The notes: generated by a model not told the origin, from the letters alone. A stretch of 64,000 nt of DNA from Marinoscillum sp040222955 (GCF_040222955.1 NZ_JAVKCA010000007.1:124001-188000), one strand, 5' to 3'. Positions 16,348-25,925 are shown, counted from the first letter of the stretch. Made by a program: numbers and translations.

Positions 16348-16373
16348 AAAAAAAGCTGCCAGTGGCAGCTTTT
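16348..16373 (-). terminator. Rho-independent terminator of the TerB-like gene
   Basis: Perfect 11-base arms AAAAGCTGCCA and TGGCAGCTTTT around one base, with a run of seven T on the minus strand. It lies 17 bases beyond the stop of the gene at 16390-16854 and overlaps the false upstream start of the rhomboid gene. Confidence 0.85.
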
Positions 16374-16389
16374 CTTCATGATTTATTGA

Positions 16390-16854
16390 TTATTTACCGG
16401 GCTCCTTGATCATTTGAAGCTCGATCAATTTTGACTCTTCATAGCTCACAGACAAATATCCCAGTACGCCACCGGAGGCCTCAGCTATTTTTTTGGCCAG
16501 CTCCTTGAGTGAGGCATGAAGCTTCACCCCAAAGTTCTTATCCATCTTTGGTAAGATGAAATTAAGTTTTCTCAATTCTGCTGTCAACACTTTGTTTCGC
16601 TCTTCAGCATTTTCAGGAAGCTCATCGATCAATTTATTGAATTTAGACTCAAAGCTTTCCCCTACCAGCTTGTAATAATCTACCAGCTGCTCCCGTGCTC
16701 TGCTCTGCTTACTATGTGCCACGTCTATGGCTTCTTTTCTTTCGCTCTTGTCAATATTGCCATCAGCGCCCGCTATTAGGATTGCTACGTACACCGGGGC
16801 AGTTAGCAAAACATCAATCTCTTCTTCTCTTAGGTTTTCGAATTCTTTGATCAT
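16390..16854 (-). CDS. TerB-like helical protein
   Basis: 154 residues, all-alpha by composition, cytosolic. The segment VYVAILIAGADGNIDKSERKEAI at residues 21-43 matches the TerB-fold signature (hydrophobic helix, ADGxIDxxE, helix), in which conserved acidic residues can bind a metal. The rest (VDYYKLVGESFESKFNKLIDELP and AELRKLNFILPKMD) is consistent with the remaining helices of that fold. TerB-like proteins are linked to tellurite resistance and membrane stress, but many are uncharacterised. It stands alone between its own terminator and the endonuclease-like gene 57 bases upstream. Confidence 0.55.
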   Translation of the reverse strand: MIKEFENLREEEIDVLLTAPVYVAILIAGADGNIDKSERKEAIDVAHSKQSRAREQLVDYYKLVGESFESKFNKLIDELPENAEERNKVLTAELRKLNFILPKMDKNFGVKLHASLKELAKKIAEASGGVLGYLSVSYEESKLIELQMIKEPGK

Positions 16855-16910
16855 TATTGTGTCTATTGAAACTCGCTCGAAAATAGTAAAAAATGAGTGT
16901 TTACCCGTAA

Positions 16911-17927
16911 TTAATTCTCATCATTTTCACCCCTCAGCACAAACTTCATCAGCACAGGCAAGTGATCAGAAACCTCTCCTGTTCTGGAGATCACGCTTTG
17001 TTCCACCCTTGTGATGAAATTTTCATTGTAAAGTATATAGTCGATCATCTGATAGGGCTGTCTGCTGGTGAAGGTATTGAATGACATGGGCGAATTCTGG
17101 TACGTCACCGAGTCAACTGCAGACCTGATGTGTTTGGCGGACATAATCACATTCATGGCATCATCAGGTTCCAAATAGGCCGGCGGGCTGTTGAAATCCC
17201 CTATTAGCAACACCGGGAGTTGATCCGAATAAGATTCAAAAATCTGCTTCACGGTCTCTGCCTGCGCCAGTCTGGTTTCCTTATCAAAGGCTTCCAAATG
17301 AAGGTTCATCATGCGAATGGTATCGCCCGGAGCCAAAACAAGATCACACACCTGTACCAGCCGGTCTATATAGAAGGCATTGTACAGAAATGAAGTATTC
17401 ATGGGTTTGATCAAGGTGACCGTCTGCTCATTAAGCACCGGAAACATGGATAAAACTGCCTGGCCGGATAGCATTTTCCCAAACTGATGCCCCAACGGCC
17501 AATAAGGAAATGGCACAAACTTTTTATCCCAGTTCACTGAACGATAAGCATAAGGGTAATCGAGCGGTAAAGCCAGGCTATCCAGTTGGTTGTACATAAA
17601 GGAGCGATTAGAACCAAAGTCGATCTCCTGAAGGCCTACCATATCCGGCCTGATATGCTCGAAGGTCTCCAATACCACTGATAAGTTTTGACGATACAAG
17701 TCCTCTGCACGATCTACGCCCAGATTATTGGTCATCCCAGACAGATAGCCTATATTGAAGGTCATAACACTGAGGGTATCTGATCGCTCAAATTCCTTTA
17801 TCTTACTGTTAAATTGTGTGGTGCTGAAGTGTTGATCTTTTTCCAGATTACCCTCCGAGGCAACAATAAAAAACGAGGTGATTCCCAGGGTAACAAAAAA
17901 GAGTAGAGTAATAATTATTCTCGCCAT
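16911..17927 (-). CDS. exported endonuclease/exonuclease/phosphatase-fold protein
   Basis: 338 residues with an N-terminal hydrophobic segment (IIITLLFFVTLGITSFFIV) that is a signal peptide or anchor. The EEP fold motifs are in order: MTFNIGYLSGM (residues 55-65), GLQEID (Glu for Mg2+), the DRLV and MNLHLEAF segments, LIGDFNSPP, and the terminal SDHLPVLM with the catalytic Asp-His. Related enzymes cleave DNA, RNA, inositol phosphates or sphingomyelin; the export signal favours an extracytoplasmic phosphodiesterase. The start region is divergent from the Hpt gene. Confidence 0.85.
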   Translation of the reverse strand: MARIIITLLFFVTLGITSFFIVASEGNLEKDQHFSTTQFNSKIKEFERSDTLSVMTFNIGYLSGMTNNLGVDRAEDLYRQNLSVVLETFEHIRPDMVGLQEIDFGSNRSFMYNQLDSLALPLDYPYAYRSVNWDKKFVPFPYWPLGHQFGKMLSGQAVLSMFPVLNEQTVTLIKPMNTSFLYNAFYIDRLVQVCDLVLAPGDTIRMMNLHLEAFDKETRLAQAETVKQIFESYSDQLPVLLIGDFNSPPAYLEPDDAMNVIMSAKHIRSAVDSVTYQNSPMSFNTFTSRQPYQMIDYILYNENFITRVEQSVISRTGEVSDHLPVLMKFVLRGENDEN

Positions 17928-17972
17928 TCGTGCGTGTTAACTGGGAGCAAGTTAAATTTATTAGAATTTACA

Positions 17973-18299
17973 ATGCCTGATAATATGGATTTTTCATACT
18001 TGATTTCGATCAGTGATGGTGATACGGCGTTCATTCAAGAGTTTATATCGACATTTGAATCCAACTCCACCAGCATCATTGAAAAACTCAAAATTTCACT
18101 GCAGACGGGTAATTTTGATAGCAACAAGAAACTGGCACATCAGCTGAAGCCTTCACTGGAGATGCTCGGGTTATCCAGCTTGCAAATAGTGATAGACATA
18201 CAGAACAGCCCTGAAACTGTCACACAGGAGCAGGTCCTGCAAATAGAAAGCGAGTGCAAGGCTGCAGTGGTGGAAATGAACAATCAGTTCAATCTATAG
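17973..18299 (+). CDS. histidine phosphotransfer (Hpt) protein
   Basis: 108 residues from the ATG at 17973; an upstream GTG at 17934 is less likely. A four-helix Hpt domain fills the protein. The phospho-accepting histidine is in KLAHQLKPSLEMLGL (about residue 60), where Pro replaces the Gly-Ser of the textbook AHxLKGSS motif, a variant I associate with Bacteroidetes Hpt proteins. Free-standing Hpt proteins pass phosphate between hybrid histidine kinases and response regulators; no partner is encoded nearby. Its 3' end overlaps the convergent SanA-like gene by 11 bases. Confidence 0.82.
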   Translation: MPDNMDFSYLISISDGDTAFIQEFISTFESNSTSIIEKLKISLQTGNFDSNKKLAHQLKPSLEMLGLSSLQIVIDIQNSPETVTQEQVLQIESECKAAVVEMNNQFNL

Positions 18300-18936
18300 G
18301 GAGTTTCTCCTTTTCGCCTAAAAACTTGGGCGCCTTATTGAACACATAAAGATCCAGCACCGTATTTGTGCGTGCCAATATCTCGCGAATGGCCAATGAC
18401 AGAGGTAGCTGGTCCTTATTGTCAGCAGAAAAAGCCACTGCATCCATACCGTAATAATCTGCAATAAATAAAGCCCGGTAGCAATGAAAATCCTGTGTAA
18501 TAATAATCAGTTCGTCCTGACCGAAAATGAGCTTTGACCTGACCACTGAGTCAAGTGTTCGAAACCCCGCAAAATCCAGAGTAATATCAGCCTGAGACAC
18601 CCCAAGCGCCATAAGAGCGTTGAGCATATCTTTGGGTTCGTTATAATACACCGTGTTATTATCGCCACTTACAATGACATGGTCAATCACCCCCCGATGA
18701 TACAATTCAGCGGCGGCATCTATTCGCTCTTTGAAGTATTTGTTGGTGCCACCTTTAACAGTCCGCTTACTGGTTCCCAGTAAAAGGGCCACCTTCTTGC
18801 TTGGAACTTCTGTGATGTTATAATAGATGTGACTACTGGTACTCGATATGATCCAGAAATTAAGCCCTAAAACGAGAACGCTCAGAGCGCCAACAATGAT
18901 CACTGTGTACTTAGCGATTTTCTTGAGCAATTGCAT
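18289..18936 (-). CDS. SanA/YdcF (ElyC) family membrane protein
   Basis: 215 residues. One membrane helix at residues 10-32 anchors a periplasmic DUF218 domain. Diagnostic segments are VALLLGTSKRTVKGGTNKYFKERI, DHVIVSGDN, EPKDMLNALMALGV and ITQDFHCYRALFIADYYGMDAVAF, the last matching the SanA/ElyC signature with FH/Y R. Family members act in envelope integrity and vancomycin exclusion in Enterobacteria; the enzymatic reaction is not settled. Ends in an 11-base convergent overlap with the Hpt gene. The upstream gap to parC is 31 bases, so it may be cotranscribed. Confidence 0.83.
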   Translation of the reverse strand: MQLLKKIAKYTVIIVGALSVLVLGLNFWIISSTSSHIYYNITEVPSKKVALLLGTSKRTVKGGTNKYFKERIDAAAELYHRGVIDHVIVSGDNNTVYYNEPKDMLNALMALGVSQADITLDFAGFRTLDSVVRSKLIFGQDELIIITQDFHCYRALFIADYYGMDAVAFSADNKDQLPLSLAIREILARTNTVLDLYVFNKAPKFLGEKEKLPID

Positions 18937-18967
18937 TTAGCTTTTCATTGATTTGGCCCTTTCAGGC

Positions 18968-21613
18968 TTAGTCTTCTTCGTCTTTGCTTTTCCCTCCAAA
19001 AAGTCCCAGCTGATTGTCCTCTTCCTCCACTTCATGCTTAATGTTGCTCTTCAATGCCTCCAGATCCACTGCGGATTCGCCGTTATCTTCGTCCAGCTCA
19101 TTTTCTTCATCATCCACCTCCTTTTCATCATTCTTTGGGATGATCTCGGTAGCAGAAAGTATGTTTTGATACGGACACTTATTCCCCAGTGCCTTCCACC
19201 CTTTCACATCGATGACTTCCGCCAGGTCCAGTTCAGCGGTCTCATTTTTCCTGCCATCCTTATAAGTAACGGAGATCAGCGCATTATCGCTATTGTTGGC
19301 AAAGATTAGTTTGGATCCTTTGGCCTCAGACACAAAACTGAATCGTTTGTCCTGAGAAGTCGTCTCGATCAGGAAGCGCTTGACATAATAGACCTTGTTT
19401 CCTGCATCATAATGAACCGCATTGATCGGTAAGTCCTTTTCATGTTTAAAAAGTCCAAGAACCTGATTGGGCTCATACCTGTTGGTAAGTTCAAAACTCG
19501 TAAGCTCATAGCTCCCGTCCTTGTAAAACACTATGATATGATCTTCGGCTTTAAAATTGCCCAGGTGCTTACCTCTCTTGTCAGTATTCAGTCTGCCAAT
19601 CACCTCATCATACCATACATCCAGGCCACCAAGTGTAGACACTCCCGCTGATTTAAACTGCACCTTTCTTACGGGTTGCTTAGTGAGTATATTTCCTCCA
19701 GCCGCTCTTCCTTTGATTTCTATCTCTGCAAAATCAAAATCAAAAACTTTCTTACGAGCCTTGCTTGCCGGTGTGAGATACACGGTTACCACTTCGGCTT
19801 CTCCATTCGGATTGGCAGAGAAATAATGAACCCGTGAACCTTTCCCCCCTTTGGTCAGGTCGTATTCTCGATCCCTGGTCACAGACAGCACCTGAAAACG
19901 TTTCACCATGCTGCGCCCACTCTTACCGTCTACATAAGCCAGGTTATATACCATGCGCTCATCAGCTTTATTAAAAACCCCGGCATAGATGATGTTCTTA
20001 CCTACAAAGACTTTATCCTGTATTCTGGTGACCTGACACACGCCATCCTTGCGAAAAATGATGATATCGTCAATGTCAGAGCATTCGCAAACAAACTCAT
20101 CTTTTTTGAGGCCATAGCCAATAAATCCATCTTCCCGGTTCACATAAAGCTTGGCATTGTTAGCTGCTACCACTGTGGCGGAAATGGTATCAAAATTGGC
20201 AATTTCAGTTTTGCGTTCACGCCCTTTGCCGTATTTGTCCAGCAGATTCTTATAGTAAGCAATAGCAAACTCAGTAATGTGCGCCAGATGGTGCTCAGTC
20301 TCCTGTAGTTCTTCTGTGAGCTTGCGCATCAGTTCATCTGCCTTAAAGGCATCAAACTTGGAAATTCGCTTAATCTTAATTTCTGTGAGTCTGACGATAT
20401 CATCCTGTGTGATGTCCCTGTAAAACTGAGGCTTGAAGGGATCCAAACCTTTGTCAATAGTCTGAATGACAGCTTCCCAGGTTTCACACTCCTCTATATC
20501 ACGGTAGATCCTGTTTTCAATGAAAATCTTCTCCAAGGAAGAAAAGAGAATCTTCTCCATCAACTCACCGCGCCTGATTTCCAACTCCTGTCTCAGCAAC
20601 GCTACTGTCTGATCCACAGAGTGTTTTAAGATCTCAGTAACGTCCAAAAACTGTGGCTTATCGTCGTAAATCACACAAGCATTGGGTGAAATAGACACCT
20701 CACAATCCGTAAATGCATAAAGTGCATCAATCGTGATATCGGGAGAAGTGTTGGGTGCCAGCTGGATCTGTATCTCAATATCCTTGGCTGTGTTGTCAAT
20801 TACTTTCTTGATCTTGATTTTACCCTTGTCATTGGCTTTAATAATGGACTCAATAAGCGAAGTAGTGGTAGTGCCAAATGGAATGTCCTTGATGATCAGT
20901 GTCTTGCTATCCAGCTCCTCAATGACCGCCCTCACCCTCACCTTTCCACCACGCTTCCCGTCGTTATAGTCGGAAACGTCTATTTTTCCTCCAGTCAGGA
21001 AGTCTGGATAAAGCACCACTTTTTTACCTTTCAGAATATTGATCGCCCCCTCTAAAATCTCACAGAAATTATGCGGGAGTACCTTGGTGGAAAGACCTAC
21101 GGCAATCCCCTCTACCCCTTGTGCCAGCAGCAGCGGAAACTTAACCGGAAAAGTTACTGGCTCCTTTTTCCGACCATCATAAGATAGCTGCCAGGTGGTA
21201 GTTTGAGCATTGTAAATGACATCCAGCGCAAACTTTGAAAGGCGGGCTTCTATATACCTGGCTGCAGCTGCGCTGTCCCCTGTGCGTACATCTCCCCAGT
21301 TACCCTGTGTATCGATCAGGAGATTCTTTTGCCCAATATTCACAATGGCATCGCCTATAGAAGCATCACCGTGTGGGTGATACTGCATGGTGCTACCAAT
21401 GACGTTGGCCACTTTATTGAACCGCCCATCATCCATTTCCTTCAGGGCATGGAGTATCCTCCGCTGAACTGGCTTTAAACCATCCTCTATGGCCGGCACG
21501 GCACGCTCCATGATCACGTAGGAGGCATAGTCCAGAAACCAATTTTCATACATTCCCGAAACCGGGATTACTTCATGCAGCTCTTCTTCTTCTCTGCCGT
21601 TTTCTTCACTCAT
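18968..21613 (-). CDS. parC: topoisomerase IV subunit A
   Basis: 881 residues. The breakage-reunion domain begins VSGMYENWFLDYASYVIMERAVPAIEDGLKPVQRRIL; the catalytic tyrosine is in SAAAARYIEARLS near residue 118, after the conserved HPHGDASIGDAIV. The C-terminal part (about 500-800) is the beta-pinwheel with repeats such as GFIGYGLKKDE, and ends in an unusually acidic tail (EKEVDDEENELDEDN). With ParE it decatenates daughter chromosomes. In Bacteroidota parE and parC are normally adjacent; here two secreted-protein genes lie between them. The GyrA alternative is less likely given the paired parE, and the lack of the GyrA-box could not be excluded by eye. Confidence 0.88.
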   Translation of the reverse strand: MSEENGREEEELHEVIPVSGMYENWFLDYASYVIMERAVPAIEDGLKPVQRRILHALKEMDDGRFNKVANVIGSTMQYHPHGDASIGDAIVNIGQKNLLIDTQGNWGDVRTGDSAAAARYIEARLSKFALDVIYNAQTTTWQLSYDGRKKEPVTFPVKFPLLLAQGVEGIAVGLSTKVLPHNFCEILEGAINILKGKKVVLYPDFLTGGKIDVSDYNDGKRGGKVRVRAVIEELDSKTLIIKDIPFGTTTTSLIESIIKANDKGKIKIKKVIDNTAKDIEIQIQLAPNTSPDITIDALYAFTDCEVSISPNACVIYDDKPQFLDVTEILKHSVDQTVALLRQELEIRRGELMEKILFSSLEKIFIENRIYRDIEECETWEAVIQTIDKGLDPFKPQFYRDITQDDIVRLTEIKIKRISKFDAFKADELMRKLTEELQETEHHLAHITEFAIAYYKNLLDKYGKGRERKTEIANFDTISATVVAANNAKLYVNREDGFIGYGLKKDEFVCECSDIDDIIIFRKDGVCQVTRIQDKVFVGKNIIYAGVFNKADERMVYNLAYVDGKSGRSMVKRFQVLSVTRDREYDLTKGGKGSRVHYFSANPNGEAEVVTVYLTPASKARKKVFDFDFAEIEIKGRAAGGNILTKQPVRKVQFKSAGVSTLGGLDVWYDEVIGRLNTDKRGKHLGNFKAEDHIIVFYKDGSYELTSFELTNRYEPNQVLGLFKHEKDLPINAVHYDAGNKVYYVKRFLIETTSQDKRFSFVSEAKGSKLIFANNSDNALISVTYKDGRKNETAELDLAEVIDVKGWKALGNKCPYQNILSATEIIPKNDEKEVDDEENELDEDNGESAVDLEALKSNIKHEVEEEDNQLGLFGGKSKDEED

Positions 21614-21768
21614 GACATCCTGTATTTTGACTTGCTATAGAATTTAAATTTTTGATCCAAATTCCACACGTTACTCTTTTGCATTCTCGTCAACTCGCCT
21701 ATCGGAGTTTCTAATCTGTTTACATCCTTAATTGAGTATTTGACCTGCCCCTCCACTCTTGACTGACA

Positions 21769-22749
21769 TTACTGTGCTAAAATCTTCTTAAGTTCATCAT
21801 CCGAAACATTCAGCACACCATTGTTAATGAGTCGCGGAGTGAGCGTTCGCCAATGCTCATCCTTCTTAAATATCGCTTTAAACATAGGGAGTGCCTCACT
21901 CATTTTATCAGTGTTGGCCAGGTTGATCGCATGCCAGTACTGCATTTCCAGATTATCAGGAAACATGCCCTCCGCTTTCTCATACAGTTGACTGGCTGAC
22001 TCAAAATCACCCGCCTCTACAGCCTGATCACCTTTATTCATATATTCGTAGGCCTGATGCACCTCCCATAGCCGCCTGATTTCTACTAGCGGCTCTGTAT
22101 GGTCATCCACCCGAATGTCCACTTTTCTATCTAACCATACTTTACCAGTGGGTGACCCGGAGACCACCAATACGGCCGCTGACTGCTTACCTCGGATATC
22201 CCCACCTGTAGCTTGCGCCGCTTCCAGTGCGACAATCATCCGCTCAGCCAATGGGCCTTTAGCATTTTTATAAGCCTCCGCCATGGCCGGCCAAACCGTG
22301 TCATTGTCCATGAGGTTAGCCTGAACGGCAAAGTTTTCCCCAATCAGGTGCCCTGCCGCCGGGATGTTTTTGGCACCCGTATGAGAAGCTGCCAGCCCAT
22401 TGGCATCCACAATGCCCAGTTGACGGAAAGCCTCTCCTTCATCACTTTTAATCAAAGCATCTAGCACTTGCTTGGCATTCAATCCCGTTTTCAGCAGTGC
22501 AAGGCCTTGCGGACCGAAAGCCGGATTGGAAAATGACTGGGTAGCGATGGCCCCCACTCCTGCTTCAGCCCAGGTAACCACCGTGCCAACCGAGAACCAA
22601 TGTGACTGAACCGCCACACCCAAATCTCCGGTCTCCGGATCATAGGCAACGATCGAGTAGGTATGAACCAATGGATGTTCCTTATTATACTGTGCATTGG
22701 CTACCCAAAACACCATCAGAGAAACACAACTCAGAACGATTTTTCTCAT
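21769..22749 (-). CDS. exported DUF1028 protein with C-terminal TPR-like region
   Basis: 326 residues from the ATG at 22749 (an ATG three codons upstream overlaps the lipase stop). A signal peptide ends at VANAQ. Residues 25-225 are the DUF1028 domain, with the typical HTYSIVAYDPETGDLGVAVQSHWFSVGTVVTWAEAGVGAIATQS opening (shown in parts here) and GGDIRGKQSAAVLVV; the fold belongs to the Ntn-hydrolase class, but the substrate is unknown. The remaining 95 residues look like TPR/Sel1-type helices (ASQLYEKAEGMFPDN). It overlaps the lipase gene upstream and is followed after 155 bases by parC. Confidence 0.85.
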   Translation of the reverse strand: MRKIVLSCVSLMVFWVANAQYNKEHPLVHTYSIVAYDPETGDLGVAVQSHWFSVGTVVTWAEAGVGAIATQSFSNPAFGPQGLALLKTGLNAKQVLDALIKSDEGEAFRQLGIVDANGLAASHTGAKNIPAAGHLIGENFAVQANLMDNDTVWPAMAEAYKNAKGPLAERMIVALEAAQATGGDIRGKQSAAVLVVSGSPTGKVWLDRKVDIRVDDHTEPLVEIRRLWEVHQAYEYMNKGDQAVEAGDFESASQLYEKAEGMFPDNLEMQYWHAINLANTDKMSEALPMFKAIFKKDEHWRTLTPRLINNGVLNVSDDELKKILAQ

Positions 22750-22750
22750 C

Positions 22751-23980
22751 TTAGTCATTTTCTAATCTGAATATTTCACTTACAAAAAGCTCTATATATG
22801 GGCCCACACCAGTTCCATGAGTGCCTCCAGACAATGTAGTGAACGACACCACATCAGCAGAAGCTCCGTTGGCGAGTAGCCTTGCATATACATCCACCGA
22901 GTTTTGATAAGGAACGGTGATGTCGGCATCACCATGATACATAAACATTGGGATGGACGGTGTCCAGTCCGTCAGGCTATTTTCAAGAAAGGCTTCCTTC
23001 ACAAAGGCATATGCCGGCATGTCAACCCCGGCAATAAACTGGGGGTTCAGTAATACGGAAAGCTCGTCATTTAAGAGGGCATTGATTTCACTCCCACTTT
23101 TAGATCCATCGAAATAGCCAGGAATGGACTCTGCAAAAGGTGCATTGAAAAATAAATCCAGATCATGGTCCCAATCAAAAGTTTCTTTATAGGCATAAGC
23201 CACATAAGCCAGAAAAAAGGGCTGATGGTACGTATCCAAACTAAAGAAGTACTCCTGAAACGCTTTGATGTCATATCCACCGGAAGAGGGAAAAGAAGCT
23301 TTCAGGTCATAGAATGCCATCCCCGATTCTTCAAAATACTTGTGGGTGGCCATGGTGGCATATCCTCCTTGCGAGTAGCCTGCCAGATACAATTCATTAT
23401 CAATAGACATCTCCAAATCCCCTACGAGCTGCCTGGAAGCATAGATGGCATTGAGCACCGAAGTGGCAGTAAGATCTTCCACATAATAAGGATGCATGAG
23501 GTCGCCAGATGCACCAAAGCCAATGAAGTCCGGTAAAACTACCACCAACCCTGTACTGGCCAGTGCAGATGTGAAAATGATCTGACCATCCGAGAGTTCC
23601 AGATTGGTTGGGGCCTCAGCCTCTGACGCAATGGTGCCGTGCTGAAAACTGACTGTAGATACAGTATCATCGGTATTTGGCAGCATAATGACTGCCGAAG
23701 CGGTGATAGAATCTCCTTTATAGTCTGTCTTATAGGTGATTTTATACAACGTCACATCGTGAACCATCAGGTCTACATCTACATCCAGTCCGGATAGTGA
23801 AATAAAAGCTCGCAAATCTCCTGCCGGGCGAGAAAATATGCGGGTGGCTTCCACCAGTGTAAGTGGAGTGGTCTCTACCTGCTCTTCCTCAGGAGTAACC
23901 TCTTCATCCCTGCAACCGCTGATAAGCATCAACATTAGCAGGCCACTGCACAATATCCATAATTTTATATCCTTCATCAT
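22751..23980 (-). CDS. alpha/beta-hydrolase lipoprotein
   Basis: 409 residues from the ATG at 23980, 17 bases after the parE stop; the earlier start at 24037 would put the N-terminus inside parE. A lipobox LMLISGC places Cys at about residue 23. The catalytic triad is visible: the nucleophile elbow GYSQGG, the acid in HGDADITVPY and the His in GGTHGTGVG. The opening of the catalytic domain (TASAVIMLP...VSFQHGTI) suits secreted esterases and prolyl-oligopeptidase-related lipases. A surface or periplasmic esterase is likely; the substrate is unknown. The pair with DUF1028 sits between parE and parC. Confidence 0.82.
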   Translation of the reverse strand: MMKDIKLWILCSGLLMLMLISGCRDEEVTPEEEQVETTPLTLVEATRIFSRPAGDLRAFISLSGLDVDVDLMVHDVTLYKITYKTDYKGDSITASAVIMLPNTDDTVSTVSFQHGTIASEAEAPTNLELSDGQIIFTSALASTGLVVVLPDFIGFGASGDLMHPYYVEDLTATSVLNAIYASRQLVGDLEMSIDNELYLAGYSQGGYATMATHKYFEESGMAFYDLKASFPSSGGYDIKAFQEYFFSLDTYHQPFFLAYVAYAYKETFDWDHDLDLFFNAPFAESIPGYFDGSKSGSEINALLNDELSVLLNPQFIAGVDMPAYAFVKEAFLENSLTDWTPSIPMFMYHGDADITVPYQNSVDVYARLLANGASADVVSFTTLSGGTHGTGVGPYIELFVSEIFRLEND

Positions 23981-23996
23981 CCTGAGGTTAAAAGTA

Positions 23997-25874
23997 CTAG
24001 GCCAAAATAGGCGCGTCTGATTCCTTATCCACCACATCCTTCTCTATGCGGAGCTTATCTATGATAAACTCCTGACGATCAGGTGTGTTTTTTCCCATAT
24101 AAAACCTAAGAAGATCCTTGATCTTGGTGTCTTTCTGAAGGATGACTGGTTCCAGACGGATGTCCTCCCCAATGAATCCACCAAACTCCTCCGGAGAGAT
24201 CTCACCCAGTCCTTTAAATCGAGTGATTTCTGGTTTATTCCCTAATTTTTCAATGGCCGCCTTTCGCTCATCGTCACTGTAGCAATAGATCGTCTCTTTT
24301 TTGTTTCTCACCCTGAACAACGGGGTTTCCAGAATATAGACGTGATTATTTCTCACCAACTCAGGGAAAAACTGAAGGAAATAAGTCAGCAGCAGTAGTC
24401 GGATGTGCATCCCATCTACATCCGCATCGGTAGCTATCACTATCTTTCTGTAGCGCAGGCCTTCCAGACCGTCTTCAATATTGAGCGCATGCTGGAGCAG
24501 GTTGAATTCTTCGTTTTCATACACCACCTTCTTGGTCTGCCCAAAACAATTGAAAGGCTTGCCTCGCAAGCTGAAAACTGCCTGAGTTTGTACGTCTCTC
24601 GATTTCGTGATAGACCCACTGGCACTGTCCCCCTCGGTGATGAACACCATGGTCTTCTCCAGCAACTCATCAGACCCTTTCTTGTCATCATAGTGAATGC
24701 GACAGTCCCTTAGCTTCTTATTGTGAAGGTTGGCTTTCTTGGCACGTTCATTGGCCAGCTTTTTGATGCCTGCTATCTCCTTGCGCTCTCGCTCAGACTG
24801 CATAATACGCTTGAGTAGTGCCTCGGCTATCTGACTGTTTCTGTGAAGAAAATTATCCAGCTCCTTTTTCAAAAAATCATTGATGAAGGTTCGCATGGTG
24901 GGCCCTTCTTCAGCCACATTGATAGAGCCCAGTTTGGTTTTGGTCTGACTCTCAAAAACGGGCTCCTGAACCCGTACCGCAACGGCACTCACAATGGATG
25001 CCCGGACATCAGATGCCTCAAAGTTTTTGCCATAGAAATCCCGAATGGTTTTCACAACAGCTTCTCTGAAGGCCGCCAGGTGCGTGCCACCCTGTGTAGT
25101 GTGCTGCCCGTTCACAAAAGAATAGTACTCTTCCCCATATTGATTGGCATGGGTCATGGCCACCTCTATGTCATTGCCCTTCAGGTGGATGATCGGATAT
25201 CGCAAAGCTTCCTCGTCGGTTTTGCGCTCCAGCAAATCAAGCAGACCATTCTCAGAATGGTATTTTTTACCATTGAAATTGATGGTGAGCCCCGCATTAA
25301 GAAAGGCATAGTTCCAAAGCAGGTTTTCGAGGTATTCGGGTATGAAATGATAGTGCTTAAACACCGTATCATCTGGTTCAAAGCTAATAGCCGTTCCATT
25401 GCGCTCTGTGGTCTTTTCCACTTTGGCGTCATTGGTGATTTCACCTCTTACAAACTCCGCTAACTTGGTCTCTCCATCCCTGAACGACTGCACTTTAAAA
25501 TAGGAACTCAGTGCATTCACTGCTTTGGTACCCACACCATTCAGTCCTACGGACTTCTGAAAGGCTCCTGAATCGTATTTTCCTCCGGTATTTATTTTAC
25601 TCACACAATCCACCACTTTGCCCAGTGGAATCCCACGACCAAAATCCCGTACCTCCACCTTTCGGTCAGATACTTTGATGTTGATGGTCTTCCCGTGCCC
25701 CATCATGTGCTCATCGATGCTATTATCGATGATCTCCTTCACCAATACATAAATACCATCATCGTGGGCCGAGCCATCGCCCAGCTTCCCTATGTACATC
25801 CCGGGTCTCAGTCTGATGTGTTCTTTCCAGTCTAGCGACTTGATACTATCCTCGGTATATTGTACTTCTGCCAT
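23997..25874 (-). CDS. parE: topoisomerase IV subunit B
   Basis: 625 residues. The GHKL ATPase domain has EIIDNSIDEHMMG, RDFGRGIPLG, the phosphate-binding loop VGLNGVGTKAVNALS and the later transducer segment QTKTKLGSI. The TOPRIM domain has the EGDSASG motif and DADVDGMHI that bind Mg2+, and the C-terminus ends with the usual RFYMGKNTPDRQEFI. It powers decatenation together with ParC. It is the upstream gene of a four-gene run (parE, lipase, DUF1028, parC). Confidence 0.92.
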   Translation of the reverse strand: MAEVQYTEDSIKSLDWKEHIRLRPGMYIGKLGDGSAHDDGIYVLVKEIIDNSIDEHMMGHGKTINIKVSDRKVEVRDFGRGIPLGKVVDCVSKINTGGKYDSGAFQKSVGLNGVGTKAVNALSSYFKVQSFRDGETKLAEFVRGEITNDAKVEKTTERNGTAISFEPDDTVFKHYHFIPEYLENLLWNYAFLNAGLTINFNGKKYHSENGLLDLLERKTDEEALRYPIIHLKGNDIEVAMTHANQYGEEYYSFVNGQHTTQGGTHLAAFREAVVKTIRDFYGKNFEASDVRASIVSAVAVRVQEPVFESQTKTKLGSINVAEEGPTMRTFINDFLKKELDNFLHRNSQIAEALLKRIMQSERERKEIAGIKKLANERAKKANLHNKKLRDCRIHYDDKKGSDELLEKTMVFITEGDSASGSITKSRDVQTQAVFSLRGKPFNCFGQTKKVVYENEEFNLLQHALNIEDGLEGLRYRKIVIATDADVDGMHIRLLLLTYFLQFFPELVRNNHVYILETPLFRVRNKKETIYCYSDDERKAAIEKLGNKPEITRFKGLGEISPEEFGGFIGEDIRLEPVILQKDTKIKDLLRFYMGKNTPDRQEFIIDKLRIEKDVVDKESDAPILA

Positions 25875-25906
25875 ACGCGCGTTTGAAATCGGATGATTAA
25901 ACCATT

Positions 25907-25925
25907 GATTTGATCAACTCAAATC
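25907..25925. promoter_or_regulatory. inverted repeat before parE
   Basis: Arms GATTTGA and TCAAATC around five bases, 33 bases upstream of the parE ATG. Two further AATCGG copies flank it. It could be an operator, but the element is short and the support is only its position. Confidence 0.3.

Noticed and set aside
24843..25463. 206-codon plus-strand frame antisense to parE
   Set aside because: parE is complete and conserved on the other strand.
18968..25874. Gyrase rather than topoisomerase IV
   Set aside because: The pair and their sequences fit ParE/ParC better, but GyrA/GyrB could not be excluded completely from motifs alone.
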